Shown: positions 32,457 through 43,553 of the stretch, one piece after another
How the letters are laid out: every line of letters begins with the position of its first letter
How positions within the stretch are numbered: the first letter of the stretch is position 1
Position numbers and translations under genes: made by a program
From: Lyophyllum atratum
Lineage: Eukaryota; Basidiomycota; Agaricomycetes; Agaricales; Lyophyllaceae
Reading direction: 5' to 3'
DNA length: 64,000 nucleotides
Assembly: GCA_014905825.1 (NCBI GenBank)
Contig: JACGCN010000028.1
Coordinates: 558,001 to 622,000, forward strand
Notes under the pieces: model-generated
Told to the model about the DNA's origin: nothing
Database searches by the model: none
The model's input: the letters and a program-made list of their open reading frames with translations, nothing else

Positions 32457-32903
32457 CCCGTAAACGCGCAGACGGATGATCATGATGATAAACGAGTATT
32501 ACAGCTCCTTCATCGTGACCCAAAGACGACACAAATGTAAATTTCGCTGAGTAGTAGTCACCTCTCGACGTCATTAACTTTCTATTCGACGGACAACTGA
32601 AAAGACTACTCTCTCGGAAGCTATCAAGGTCAGAATCGATCCTGCTGGGCATGCATCAGTCACACTGGCGTGCATCCTCCGTTTCTTTGGTGGGCGAAAT
32701 ACCAAGTTGTCCCCATTTCTCCCTCATTGATCCGTCTTGCGGTCGACTTCATGTCGGACATTCTAGTTCTGGCAACACGGAACTAGTCTCTCCTACTAGA
32801 CAGACACATTCATTCGTTCCGTTATCACGGTGCCCGAACGTAGCCGGCTTTGATCAGAGAAACACAGCGCAAACATGTGTCATGAGCAAATGATGCACAC
32901 CTT

Positions 32904-33192
32904 CAGATAGTCGAAGTCGACTCGGGGTAGAGGCTGTCGGATTACATACGCGACATTGAAATTCGCAGAAGAAAAGGGAATTTATTGGACACTGAGAGTC
33001 TGCCCAGAGTAGCAGCAGCCTCGTAGCGTAAGTATCACAAGGTACTGCTGCCTAGGTTATGAGGGAAGAGATATTGAGTATACTTAAACTGGATGAAGTC
33101 TTTGATACGTCTCCCGTTGTCGATTTCGCGAGCTGCCACAGATTGAGCATATTGTCGGTCACGGTGGTGTGGTTTCGGGACATGCTTGCTGT
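32904..33192 (+). repeat. ~300-bp direct repeat, copy 2
   Basis: Second copy of the repeat at 30753-31062, ending about 215 bases before the start of the heavy-metal ATPase. On the minus strand both copies keep a short frame reading NMLNLWQ-x-AKSTT-x-DVSKT. The rest of 32457-33407 holds no gene. Confidence 0.75.
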
Positions 33193-33407
33193 GGTCCGAG
33201 TACCCGTCCGACAACCGAATTCAAATATTTGGTGACGATGCTTAGAAATAAATACGGCCAACGCCATTTTCAGGGCAAACTCGCACAACGAAGTCGAAGA
33301 ACACTGAAACAATGAGGGACTTTCGCGGAGCCAGTGGGAGCAGAGATCGCACGCTCGCAGCACAGAGCTATAAAATCTGGGTCTTCCCCTCGTATTTCAT
33401 CTGAAAA

Positions 33408-36400
33408 ATGGAGCCGACTCCAACTTCACATACTCTCGACGACTGCCCTAAAGCGTGTACCGACCTTGGTTCTGGGTGCAACGATGGCTGTTGCGACGTC
33501 TATCAGCACGAGACTACTGGTCTAGGATGCGGAGATGGATGCTGCGACGCTATTCAGCACGAGACTCCTGATTCAGAGTGTGACGGGCAGCAGGAGACTG
33601 CTGATGGATGCCGCAACGATGATCGGCACGAGACTGCTGGTGCAGACTGCGGAGATGGATGTTGCGACGCTATAGAATCCGAGGCTCCTGACCCAGACCG
33701 TGAACATGAACATTGCACTGCTGATCAACAGGAGAATTCTCGTTCAAGGCGCAAAGATGGATGTCGCGACGCTGGGAGGCGGGAGAGTGCTGGTCTAGAA
33801 AGCAAAAATGCGTTGGACGAGAAATCTGATCTCGATGACGGTATGAGTCCTTGCACTTCAAGTTGGAAGTTCTATCATTTATCCTCCGGTCTAGATTCTG
33901 CTTGCATGTGCTGTGTCGATGTGCTCATTAATGAGCCTCGTCCTGCCCCTTCATCCCCACAGGCCCTTGTTGATGATCTTACCAATGCCGTCATTACTCA
34001 TCTCGAAGCCCAGATTCGCACCCTACGCGCCTGTTGCAAAACCCTCAGGCAATACGGCTCTCGTCGTGCATGCTGCTTCACCTCGAGTCCCACGGCTGCA
34101 GCCAGTTCTGCATTCACTGCCCCTATTATCGTGTCTTCGGATGGCTTGTTGCTTGAACCGCGCCTGACGCGGTCCGGAGTGGTCGGACGTCCAGCGGCAG
34201 CCAGTGCTGCGAGTGGTGGCGTGGCCGGGGAGACGCTTCAATTAGAGATACGTGGCATGGACTGTGCCAGCTGCATGCCAAAGGTCGGACGTGCTCTAGA
34301 GCACCTTCCCTCCGTCACGCCCATCAATTTGGACTACTTTAGTGGCACGGCTAACGTGCGATACGACCCCGATACTATCACCACCACCGCCATCATTGCT
34401 TATGTTGCCCGTGCGACCGGTTTCGGTGTCAAAGCCTTGTCAGGGGAGTCTGGAGGAGTTTCGGCCACCACTGTCACTCTATCCCTACTGTTCCCTACCA
34501 TGCCGCCTCCGGAGGCCTTCGATGAATTTGACACGCGAGTTTCCTCCGATCCTCATATCATCGAAATTTCGTTTCCCGTCGATGCCCATAATTCCCGCCG
34601 GCCTCGAGAAGTGCTTCAGCAGTTCAAGCCCTTCGGTGCCGAGCTTGTCCCCCAAGGGAAAGATAGTAATCTGGACATGGCCACGCGCGACCTCATCAGC
34701 GTTGGCTTTCGTACTCTCGCTTGTGCCATCCTCTCCATTCCAGTACTCGTTCTCGCTTGGGCGAAATTACCTTCCCGACCAATCCTTTACGGTGCCATCT
34801 CGGCTGGCTTCACCACGATCATTCAAGCCCTAGCATTCCCAATCATCTCCTCGGCTTGTAGATATATCATTTACCTTCATCAAGCCGATATGGGTGTTCT
34901 TGTGGCCATCAGTACTCTCACCGCCTACATATTTTCTATCATCTCGTACGCGTTCGAGGTCTCAGGCAGGCCCTTTGCTACTGCCTTTTTCGAGACTAGC
35001 GCGCTGCTTGTTACCCTCATCTTTCTGGGACGGACGATGTCAGCTGCCACGCGAAGATCGACGGGGTCCGCGCTTCGCGAGCTTCAGAAGCTCCAGCCGA
35101 CGGATGTCCTCCTCCTCTCAGATGGAGAAACACTGCCTCAAAGCATAGATTCTCGCCTGCTCTATTACGGGGACATTATTCGCATTCCACCAGAGACTCG
35201 AATCGCCACGGATGGACTTGTCGTCGCTGGTTCAAGCGACGTTGATGAATCCTCTATCACAGGTGAAAGCGTTGCACTGTCTAAACGGCCTGGTAGTCGC
35301 CTGATCGCAGGTACTCTCAACCTGGGTGGGACCCTTGACGTCCAGGTCACCCGACTCACCCACGAAAACTCGCTTTCTCGAATAACTTCCCTTGTAAGGC
35401 AGGCTCAGTCATCGCGTTCTCCCATTCAACACCTCTCCGACAGGCTTGCAGCCATGATCCTTCCTGTCGCAGCAGGTGCTGCTTGTATCGCATTCCTTAT
35501 ATGGGTTTTCGTTGGCCGCTACGGTCGTCATCAATCAGCCACGTCGTCTTCCGTGAATGCCCTCACCTATGCCATTGCCATACTTGTCATCAGCTGCCCA
35601 TGTGCCATTGGCCTTGCTGTAAGCCTCGCACTTCGAGAAATTCAAAATGCAGTCACACTGATTCTCGTTGTCTGTTGCAGGTACCTGTCGTCGTTTCTGT
35701 TGCTATCCGCATTGGCATCCGTGAGGGGATACTCTTTCATTCAGCGGACGCGCTGGAGACGACCCACAATATCAATGTTATTGCATTCGACAAGACTGGT
35801 ACACTCAGCCAGGGAAAATTTACGGTCGAACGCGCTGAAATTTTAGTTGAAGGTGCAGAATGGGTTGTCGATGCGCTAGTCAAGGACAATAAACACCCAA
35901 TCTCCCAAGGCGTTCATCGCCTACTCTCCGCTCGCCTCTCTGCCAAGACACGGCTCCGTGAAGGCGCTCTGTTGGACATTGTGTCTCTCCCGGGAAAGGG
36001 GATCAAAGCTTCTCTCTCTGGATTTACAGTCCTCGGAGGAAGTGCAGATTTTACTTGCGTATCCTCTCATCCACTTTACTCAGACCTTTGTTCGTCCGGT
36101 CTTACCGTTTTCACTGTCACACTTGGTGGCCAACCGATCGCCTTCTTTGGTCTTGCCGATACACCGAGGCCCGATGCGAGTGCCCTTGTAGCTGAGCTCA
36201 CTCGTCGCGGCAAGGACGTCATCATTCTTAGCGGTGACACCCCCTCTGCCGTACACCATCTCGCAACTGCCATTGGCATTCCTCTCGAAAACACTTACCC
36301 TGCGTGCAGTCCCGAGGATAAGGACGCCGCAATTGCTGCCTTACAGGCCAAGGGACGAAAGGTCTGCTTTGTTGGCGATGGCACCAACGATGGGCCAGCT

Positions 36401-36748
36401 CTCTCCCGTGCAGACATGGCACTTGCTATTGGGGGAGGGTCGGATGTGGCGCTCACGGCTGCTAGTGCAGTACTTCTCGGTTCAGATCTCCATCGTGGCG
36501 TTATCGCACTACTTGACATTTCGAAAGCTGCGCGGATGCACGCGCGTTTGGCCCTCGTATGGTGCCTATTGTACAATGTCTTCGCCATCCTTCTCGCCTC
36601 AGGTGTTCTCATCAAATTTCGCATCGAACCCCGGTGGGCTGGAATTGGTGAGGTGGTCAGTATCGTACCGGTATTCGCCGTCGGTTTGGGGCTTGACCTC
36701 CGCTGGCGGTGGAGGAGACTTTATCTGGCAGCAGGTAATTCTAATTAA
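33408..36748 (+). CDS. P1B-type heavy-metal ATPase with Cys-rich N-terminus (Pca1-like)
   Basis: Two exons (33408-35618, 35681-36748; intron GTAAGC...TTGCAG) give 1,092 residues. This is an ATP-driven metal exporter. The first ~130 residues carry Cys-rich units repeated with variation (CGDGCCDAIQHET, CGDGCCDAIESEA, NDGCCDVYQHET), then further Cys pairs and one heavy-metal domain with GMDCASC. Membrane segments follow, with the A-domain SSITGES, the metal-site SCPCAIGLA, phosphorylation site DKTGT, NKHPIS and the hinge GDGTNDGPALSRADMALAI. Family consensus at the hinge is usually GDGxNDxPAL, so it is functional in form. The Cys-rich extension recalls yeast Pca1, which handles cadmium and copper; the metal here is unknown. 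Confidence 0.9.
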
Positions 36749-37874
36749 AGTACTTTCATAACAAAACAGCCAAGTTCACCACAATCGCTTTATCGTTGCT
36801 AATTCGAGTTTATTCCGGTTCGAATCGGAAGAACGCTATTTCGGAGTCCCGGGGTTCTCATCGGTCGCTCCAGTCGAGAAAGCAACATTACTGATCGGCG
36901 CCGAACAGCATCTATACAGATGACCGTTTTGCCTAAATACAGGCCTTTGAAGGCTCCCGAAGAACGCTCATTCGACCGTTCGGTATTAGAGATCTCCTGA
37001 GAAACGACTCGGATGGAATGAAAATCATCGATATCTCCTCGTGGGACAAGCCTCCGCGGTGCAGAAGGTATCTATCTGCCTTACGGGTGATGGCTGACAG
37101 ATGGACGGGATACGTGGTTTAGAATGATCTAAAAAGTCAGTTCGAGATAGCATCGATGTCCAGCGGCTTGATTCTTGGGGTACAGCAGGGACGAGGCTCC
37201 AACCGAGAAACGTTAGTATTGCTGTGGTGGGAGACTCAGATGAATCCCGAGGAGCGGCCCTGAAGACGTCGGCCTCACTGTCCTCGTGGTCAGAAGCGTT
37301 AGAGGCGGAGACCGGGGAGTAGAATCGCGCAACATCCATGATCCATGTACTATCACCCACCGAAGCAGCAGCTGCAACAAAGCCCCCGCAGAAATACAGA
37401 CTGGTTCTCTGGCTGTCAAGGCGTCAAGATTCCAGATATCACCAGAACAGCGCGAAACAAACAACACTGGTCTCTATACGTAATTCGAGACTGATATCCT
37501 CGAGATTCGAGAATGGGGCTCTCCCAATGAGTCACTGGCAAGTGTTGGAACTTGGGCGAGATTTGTTTGCTCATAGTTGACCATGCTTTATCACGAACAC
37601 AATGACAATCAAGTCTCGATCATGTTATGATCGGCCCGGATTCATTCTTGAAGTGGTAAAACCGTACCTTTTGACCGGAATTCACAGAAATCGCTACCAG
37701 CCTTAGCGATTTCTTAGGCCTTCTGATCAGCAGATCTTCCTGTCATACGTGAGTCTCTGCGCTCGCTGAAATGATCTTTCGGTCATCGGGATTTTCTATA
37801 CCTGTCCGATCTTACTGATCGACGCGTTCTTACAGACACAGTGAATCCATAGTTTTGCCGTCTCCACCCTAAAC
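36749..37874. other. Intergenic, no gene seen
   Basis: About 1.1 kb between the ATPase and the second F-box gene. Overlapping short frames only. A GGTTCGAATC string at 36817-36827 looked like a tRNA B-box but has no matching A-box or acceptor stem. Confidence 0.45.
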
Positions 37875-39290
37875 ATGGAGAACCTGGAAGCATGCACTGC
37901 TTCTCTTTCAGGGACCCCCGCGTTACCCACCGAAATCCTGTCCAAGATCTTCCTTCAGTGCGCAGATATAGACAGCAGCAGTCTGACCCCCGCCAACACC
38001 ATAGATGTCCCCCTCCTACTGACGAAGGTCTGCCGGTCATGGCGTACCATCGCAATCGGCACCAAATGTCTATGGTCCCGCCTATACCTCGACATCAAAC
38101 CAAACGCCCAACACCAAACCGCCCTCGTCTCGACCTGGCTCACGCGTTCCGGGACGTACCCGCTGCAGATGTACATCATGTGGAGCAACCCGCCCTTCAC
38201 CTCCTCCCACGAAGTCCTCGACATACTCATAGACCACTCATACCAGTGGCGAACCGTGTATTTCTTCCTCCCAATGTCAGCCTACAAGTGCCTCGCGGGC
38301 GTCCGGGGGAAACTCCCCATGCTAGCTGAGCTGAGCCTCGGCACGCACGAGCCTCCAGAGATAGAGCCCGTCCTCACGGCGTTCGAGGTAGCGCCAAAGC
38401 TGCGCTCACTCGAATGCGTCAACCTCCACCCCTACATGTTCGAAATTCCCTGGGCGCACCTCTCACATATACCCATCATGGACGTGGCCGTCGAAGACGC
38501 CCTCGACATCCTCCACCGCGCCCCCCGCCTCGAAACCGGCTCCTTCATCTGCACCGACGAGCGCGAAGTCTGGACCATCCCGCCCGCCGCCCCCCTGCGG
38601 CATGCTCACCTCCGCGAGCTGGCCGTGCTGGCGCCAGAATGGCACCAGGACATTGAGACGCGCGAGCTGTTCAGGTTCCTGACAGCACCGCAGCTCCAGT
38701 CTCTCAGGATCTGTAACATCACCTGGCCGTTCGGTTCGCATCTTGTCCCGTTCCTGGCGAAAGTCGACGCGCTGGAATCGTTGTATCTGCGGAAGACGGC
38801 GTTGTCGGAAGCGGAAGTTCTTGGGGTCCTCGAGCTCTCGTCGTCCCTGAAACATCTCACGCTGCTGTCCTCGTCGATGTTCACCATGGCTACCGACGTC
38901 CTGATCGAACAACTCACCTGGCGGCCTGCTTCAGATAAGCCGTTGACGCCTAAACTGGAGACCCTCGAGATATCACTTCCTGGTGCGTTGACGATGGCCT
39001 TTGTGGAACTCTTAGAATCTCGTTGGGACGCGGACACCGAGCCTTCGCCGGTTGCCCGACTTATGAAGGTTGAGGTCAGCGCCAGCGATGATTACGACGA
39101 AGACATTATTGCCCGGCTCGAGGCCCTGGCACAGTCCGGTATGATGGTCATCATTGGAAGCACTGACGTGCCGCTCGAAGACGGCCTCGAATATATGTCT
39201 GCAAGGTACAAAATTGTCGTAAACATTTTTCGGTATCGACGCACTGACTGTGACTGTAGCTCGTCCAGAGGCCGGGATGACACGATATGA
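37875..39290 (+). CDS. F-box-like protein 2
   Basis: A single-exon protein of 471 residues. The F-box-like start is ALPTEILSKIFLQCADID, then LLLTKVCRSWRTIAIGTKCL with W following. The body has repeated Leu-spaced strands (KLRSLECVNLHPYMFEIPW, LRHAHLRELAVLAPEWHQD, APQLQSLRICNITWP, VDALESLYLRKTALSEAEVL, SSLKHLTLLSSSMF, PKLETLEISLPGAL), the usual basidiomycete F-box/LRR-like layout, and a C-terminal stretch with YRRTDCDCSS. It belongs to the same broad class as the gene at 31485 but is not a close duplicate. Expected to recruit an unknown target to an SCF ubiquitin ligase. Confidence 0.82.
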   Translation: MENLEACTASLSGTPALPTEILSKIFLQCADIDSSSLTPANTIDVPLLLTKVCRSWRTIAIGTKCLWSRLYLDIKPNAQHQTALVSTWLTRSGTYPLQMYIMWSNPPFTSSHEVLDILIDHSYQWRTVYFFLPMSAYKCLAGVRGKLPMLAELSLGTHEPPEIEPVLTAFEVAPKLRSLECVNLHPYMFEIPWAHLSHIPIMDVAVEDALDILHRAPRLETGSFICTDEREVWTIPPAAPLRHAHLRELAVLAPEWHQDIETRELFRFLTAPQLQSLRICNITWPFGSHLVPFLAKVDALESLYLRKTALSEAEVLGVLELSSSLKHLTLLSSSMFTMATDVLIEQLTWRPASDKPLTPKLETLEISLPGALTMAFVELLESRWDADTEPSPVARLMKVEVSASDDYDEDIIARLEALAQSGMMVIIGSTDVPLEDGLEYMSARYKIVVNIFRYRRTDCDCSSSRGRDDTI

Positions 39291-39412
39291 TATAGCACAC
39301 ACAACTTGGGATATCTTGTCTACATATGCTTCTACTTCGTTTTTTCGTTCCACCTGAATCGTATATACATATGTCAGAGGGGTGAGGTAGATGGACAGAG
39401 AGGTGGGAACAC

Positions 39413-40785
39413 TCACAAATCCAAGAAGAACTTCCAGAGCACGGAGAACATGAGGCCTTGAAGACCGTTCGTCAAGATACGCGTCTTCAGTCCTCGTCCA
39501 AACAATCCCTTGACGCCATCCGCGGCGATTACAGCGCGGGCAGCATCCGCATACCCAATACGCGTTTCGTTGACTTGGCGGTAGGTCTTGATGACACGTA
39601 AGGAGTTGGAGATGGTGTCAGAAACGACGGAAGCCACAAATCCAATGAACGCGCGTCGCAGGAGCTTCTGGAACAGAGTGTGCGCCAGGGGTAAATTAGC
39701 TTCCAAGTAATTATAGGTGCCGAACCACTATATCGCTACAGCATCAGTAATGTATGCGAAAGCCCAGAAAGAGCTTCGACGCACGGGGTAATGACCAACA
39801 AAGGTAGCAGCTGCGGTTGCAAGGGCGCCGTACCAGAGTGTCCAGATACCGTACCTTTTGATCTATGAACAGGGCACATAACGGAGCTGGGTAAGCAGAT
39901 GACGCGACGATATGTTCAATGACACCATACCCTTTGTTTCAAAATTGGCAGGCCTCTCTTGCCCTGCGTCTGCAACGTCGTCTTGAGGGTATCCAGGGGC
40001 GTGAGTATCATCCTGAATGCAGCTGCTGCCGCCGAGGCGAAGATTGTTTTGACGAGGGTCGGCAGGTTCTTGAGGTATGAGTTGGACTGTAATAGTGCCA
40101 ATATTCCGGCATTTGCAGCGGTATCGCCAAAGCGTGCAACGGGACCTTGGACGAGGGCGGCTGATAGGCCTTGGTAGTAACGGGTCCAGCCGCCGTCTGC
40201 GTAGAGGGTATCGATGGCTTGCGTGGTAGTTGTGCCGTAGCGGTATTGGAAATTCATAACAGTGCGTAGGGGCTAGTTCAAACACGTAATTCAACACGAT
40301 ATACATCTAAGGGGTGGCCAGCCACGCACCATGAGAGTGAAGACCTGAAGGACCATGGCTGAATAGATGTCCTCAGTCTACCATGCAGCGCTGGTGAAGA
40401 CAGGATGCATACCGGCTGCTCCACTGAGCCCACCACCCAAAGCCGCCTTCAATGCTTTCTCCAAGTCAAACTTCGTGGGTGTCGACATGAGATGCTTTCT
40501 TCGAGTTACAAAAGGCTTACATACCTCGACATCATCCGCGTCAAGGAACCCTTTGATAAAAAAGCCGAGTAGAACAAGCCCAACGATCGCCAGAAGAACG
40601 TAGGCTGTTATTTCTTTCCAGCCCCTTTTCGGAGCCTTGGGTTTGACTCCACCCTCTTCGCCGTTCTCATCATTCGCACGAGGAACCAAGGTGACCGAAT
40701 CGTCGGATGGGCGACCGAGGAGAGGCTGCCTCTCGTCGGTACTGGCGACGCCAGGGCCAGGTTTTGGTATGTCTCCTATGGACAT
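39413..40785 (-). CDS. Mitochondrial carrier-like protein with N-terminal membrane anchor
   Basis: Several exons from ATG at 40785 to TGA at 39413. The N-terminus has a cytosolic stretch (STDERQPLLGRPSDD), then one strongly hydrophobic segment (ITAYVLLAIVGLVLLGFFIK), which is unusual for the carrier family. The carrier part reads FDLEKALKAALGGGLSGAA, TLYADGGWTRYYQGLSAALV, RFGDTAANAGIL, FRMILTPLDTLKTTLQTQGK (one canonical Px[DE]xx[KR] signature), YGIWTLWYGALATAAATFV, SDTISNSLRVIKTYRQ, ADGVKGLFGRGLKTRIL and LQGLMFSVLWKFFLDL. The other two signatures are degenerate. The substrate cannot be predicted. Its 3' end is only about 120 bases from the F-box gene. Confidence 0.78.
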
Positions 40786-41269
40786 GGCGGTCGGTAATTA
40801 CGATTATTGACACATCTGAAGAGCCTGAGTGGATCAGCAGGTAATCGGCGGGGGTGAATGAGGTGACAAACCACTGAAGCGAACATCCCCGATCCACGGC
40901 TTTCAACGGGCCGGCTCAGTTCGCTCTCAAAAGGATAAAGATAACATTCTTGTGGTAGATATAGCAGTTACAGATTAGCAGCGCTAAAGTACACAGTCGG
41001 TATACATAATAAGTTACACTGCAACATTGCCCAGCCCTCATACCTCCGACAAGTGCAGAATTGAAAGGATTTGCTTAGTGAATGACCACCGCCCGGAGGA
41101 TATAGCTCTTCGTTGAGGGGTATGACGGGATCGCTGGGAGGTTGAGTGGATAAGGATACGCTATCCGAATCTGTAGGGTTCGTACTGTTGAGTAGAGTAG
41201 CTTTTGCTTCAGAAGACGGTACGCACCTTGTAATACAGCATATGATGTTACATGTCGGAATCCATCTTC
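40786..41269. other. Intergenic, no gene seen
   Basis: Upstream region of the carrier-like gene and 3' region of DPH3. No motif stands out. Confidence 0.4.
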
Positions 41270-41679
41270 TTAAGCGGCGACGGCGACGGTACGAAGAGCT
41301 GCATCCTCGGTGATGGTCAGGTTCTCCATGGCGTCCTCAAAAGCCTGCTCGTCATCGCTCTCATCATCGTTCTCCTCTTCCTCACTGCTCTCTGCAGCGT
41401 CATCCTCCTCCTCATCTGGTTCATCTTCATAATCAAGCTGCGAGAGATGCCACCAGGTCAGTCCAAATCCGAGAATCAACAGATCAAATAACGCACCGGG
41501 TCATATATAATTCGAATAACCAAGCTGCAGCTCGGACATGTCGCGATGTCTTCGTAGTCTGCAAGCTGCCTCCGAGAGATCTCGAAGCGGTCTCCACATG
41601 GGCATGGGTAGTGGTAGACACGCTTCTCCGCATCCCATACCATATCCTCTATCTCTATCTCGTCATAATAGGCACCCAT
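41270..41679 (-). CDS. DPH3: Diphthamide/wobble-uridine factor DPH3
   Basis: A small electron-transfer CSL zinc-finger protein that supplies electrons to the DPH1-DPH2 enzyme and to Elongator. The start is the Met of [15 protein letters not shown] at 41679; an in-frame Met four codons upstream is less likely by family length. The zinc site is [14 protein letters not shown] and [16 protein letters not shown], giving the CxC...CxxC ligands. One intron (GTGCGT...TCGCAG, about 60 bases) lies directly after YDP. The second exon encodes [17 protein letters not shown] and a long acidic tail ending TVAVAA, longer than the usual DPH3 tail. The gene appears intact. DPH2 of the same pathway lies about 36 kb away in this window. 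Confidence 0.93.
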
Positions 41680-42107
41680 GATCACAATCAAGCCCTAGCG
41701 TCGTGGTCGTAGCGAAAATGAGCGGACGTCTCAATGGTAGGGAATCATGAAATTTTTGTGACTCGATCGACATCATGTCACAGTCATACGGAATCAGCTT
41801 ACGCGAATCACGTTACGTGAGCCTGCAAGAGGACGTGGGTCAAGAGGTCTGCCTCATGGTAAGAGCATGGTACACAGGATGTGCTCGTGTCGCCTTGAAA
41901 CAGCTGGTTCTTGATAGATGTGTTTGATAATTGTGATATCGGATGGACACTCGTTTTACTCGAGGCAGCCTCGTTGCCCCTTCTCTCATAATAGGGACAA
42001 GGGCACAATTGAAGTTGTCAACCTGATCCCCCGCAACGCTCCCCGGCGAGAACGTTCGTCGCAATCCTCCACGGCCTTCCCTCCTTCCACCCATCCCACC
42101 ACATTAA
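41680..42107. other. Divergent intergenic region
   Basis: About 430 bases between the DPH3 start on the minus strand and the coiled-coil gene on the plus strand. This is a shared promoter region. No clear motif. Confidence 0.4.
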
Positions 42108-43553
42108 ATGGCACTTCACTGCAGCCAATCAATTTTCGAGGCCCACAATACTTCTGATCGCCAATCCATCCCTATAGGATCGATCTCATCTCTCCCCGTC
42201 ATCCTCACAGCCTCCGTAGTCTTTCTCGCAGTCGATGCGACGATCACCATGTTTCGTCGTTCGCGCGAGCCCAGAATTATCGCCGCAGACCCCATCCCCA
42301 TCCTTCCACCAAGCCAATCACTCGCACGCTTCGTCGACAAAACTCGAAGCATCCTCGCCGACGTCCAGGCAATTGAGAAACAGCTCACCAGCGACAAAGC
42401 CCGTCGCAGGCGCCTGACTTTAGGAAGAAAGGGTATCTCGCAGGACCGCCGTCTGGACTCGACCTCCAAGTCCCGTCAGCAGACCCAAATCAAGACGAGC
42501 TGCGAGTTCTCGGCGTTCTGCGATCGCCTCCTGCTCACGAACCGGATATGGAAGCAGGAAAAGGAGCTCAAGACCCTCCGTGCTGCAACCGCCGCGAAAA
42601 CGCAGGCGCAGAGCGATACTGCGTTCAAAACGTTCTGCGAGCAGCTCCTCCTCTGGAATAAGATCTGGAAGCTCGAGCGCGAGGCTGTCACGCTGGCGGA
42701 GGAGAAGGAGCGGATTCAGCGCGAACGGGTTGCTGCGGTCACGCGCGCCGCGAAGCGCATGGTTCTGGATGTGCAGAAGGAGCGGCTGGTGGAGGAGTTC
42801 GTCAAGGATTTGATCGGCGATGTCGCGGCAGCCAAGGCAGAGGTAGGGGATCTGCGCGTTGAGCATGAGAAGGAGGTGCAGGAGATCAACGGGGATTGGA
42901 TGAGGGATTACGCCCGCGTGAAGAGCGAGCTGGCACAGATTAGGCTGGCGCAGGATGCTCGGCTGCTGGAGCAGGACATGTCGAACACGATGGAAGAATC
43001 ACTTTTCGAGAGTCTGCGAGAGGCGAAGAGGCGGATTGAGGAGTTGGAGGGGCAGGTGGCTGGGTACAGCTGGTCGGATGAGGTGATGTTGAATGATGCC
43101 GATGAGGTCGTCGGTGGTACCGGTGATCAGGACGACGAGACAACCGACGTGGAGTTCGACACGCTGTCAGAGCTCTCGTCGTCGAGCACATGCGTGTCTT
43201 CTGGAGGCTCCATCAATCGGCCCGTAATGTCCACACCAGGGAGTGGCAGGAGGCGATGCATAAGCCAGGGGCCACTAGCCACAGGCAGGCCATCTCTTCA
43301 CCCCCGTTCCTCGACTCTTCCTCGCAGCATCGGCGGTGTATCCTTCCCTTTGAAACCCTTGATGGTCGACCAGGCGAAGTCAGCACTAAGTGCGAGCACA
43401 GATGCTGCAACGCGAACATGCAATCATTCGGGGCGGCCGCTAGCGGTACGAAACCGAACGACGTCGGTCTCCGTGAGATCTCCAAGTTCGTCTTCCAGCT
43501 CAGGAATGAAGGCGGTGACGATGGGGAAAGCGAGAGCGCCATGGAGAGTCTGA
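42108..43553 (+). CDS. Coiled-coil protein of unknown function
   Basis: A single-exon frame of 481 residues. A hydrophobic segment near the N-terminus (SSLPVILTASVVFLAVDATI, about residues 27-46) may be a membrane anchor, but a start at the next Met (about residue 48, MFRRSREPRIIA) would remove it. Two similar blocks, SAFCDRLLLTNRIWKQEKEL and KTFCEQLLLWNKIWKLEREA, form an internal repeat. They are followed by long Glu/Lys/Arg heptads predicted to form a coiled coil (about 140-320), an acidic stretch and a Ser-rich, basic C-terminus. I do not recognise a family. The composition and lack of stops over 1.4 kb support a real gene. Confidence 0.65.
   Translation: MALHCSQSIFEAHNTSDRQSIPIGSISSLPVILTASVVFLAVDATITMFRRSREPRIIAADPIPILPPSQSLARFVDKTRSILADVQAIEKQLTSDKARRRRLTLGRKGISQDRRLDSTSKSRQQTQIKTSCEFSAFCDRLLLTNRIWKQEKELKTLRAATAAKTQAQSDTAFKTFCEQLLLWNKIWKLEREAVTLAEEKERIQRERVAAVTRAAKRMVLDVQKERLVEEFVKDLIGDVAAAKAEVGDLRVEHEKEVQEINGDWMRDYARVKSELAQIRLAQDARLLEQDMSNTMEESLFESLREAKRRIEELEGQVAGYSWSDEVMLNDADEVVGGTGDQDDETTDVEFDTLSELSSSSTCVSSGGSINRPVMSTPGSGRRRCISQGPLATGRPSLHPRSSTLPRSIGGVSFPLKPLMVDQAKSALSASTDAATRTCNHSGRPLAVRNRTTSVSVRSPSSSSSSGMKAVTMGKARAPWRV

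Noticed and set aside
36800..36835. tRNA-like B-box (GGTTCGAATC)
   Set aside because: No A-box at the right distance and no acceptor stem can be drawn.
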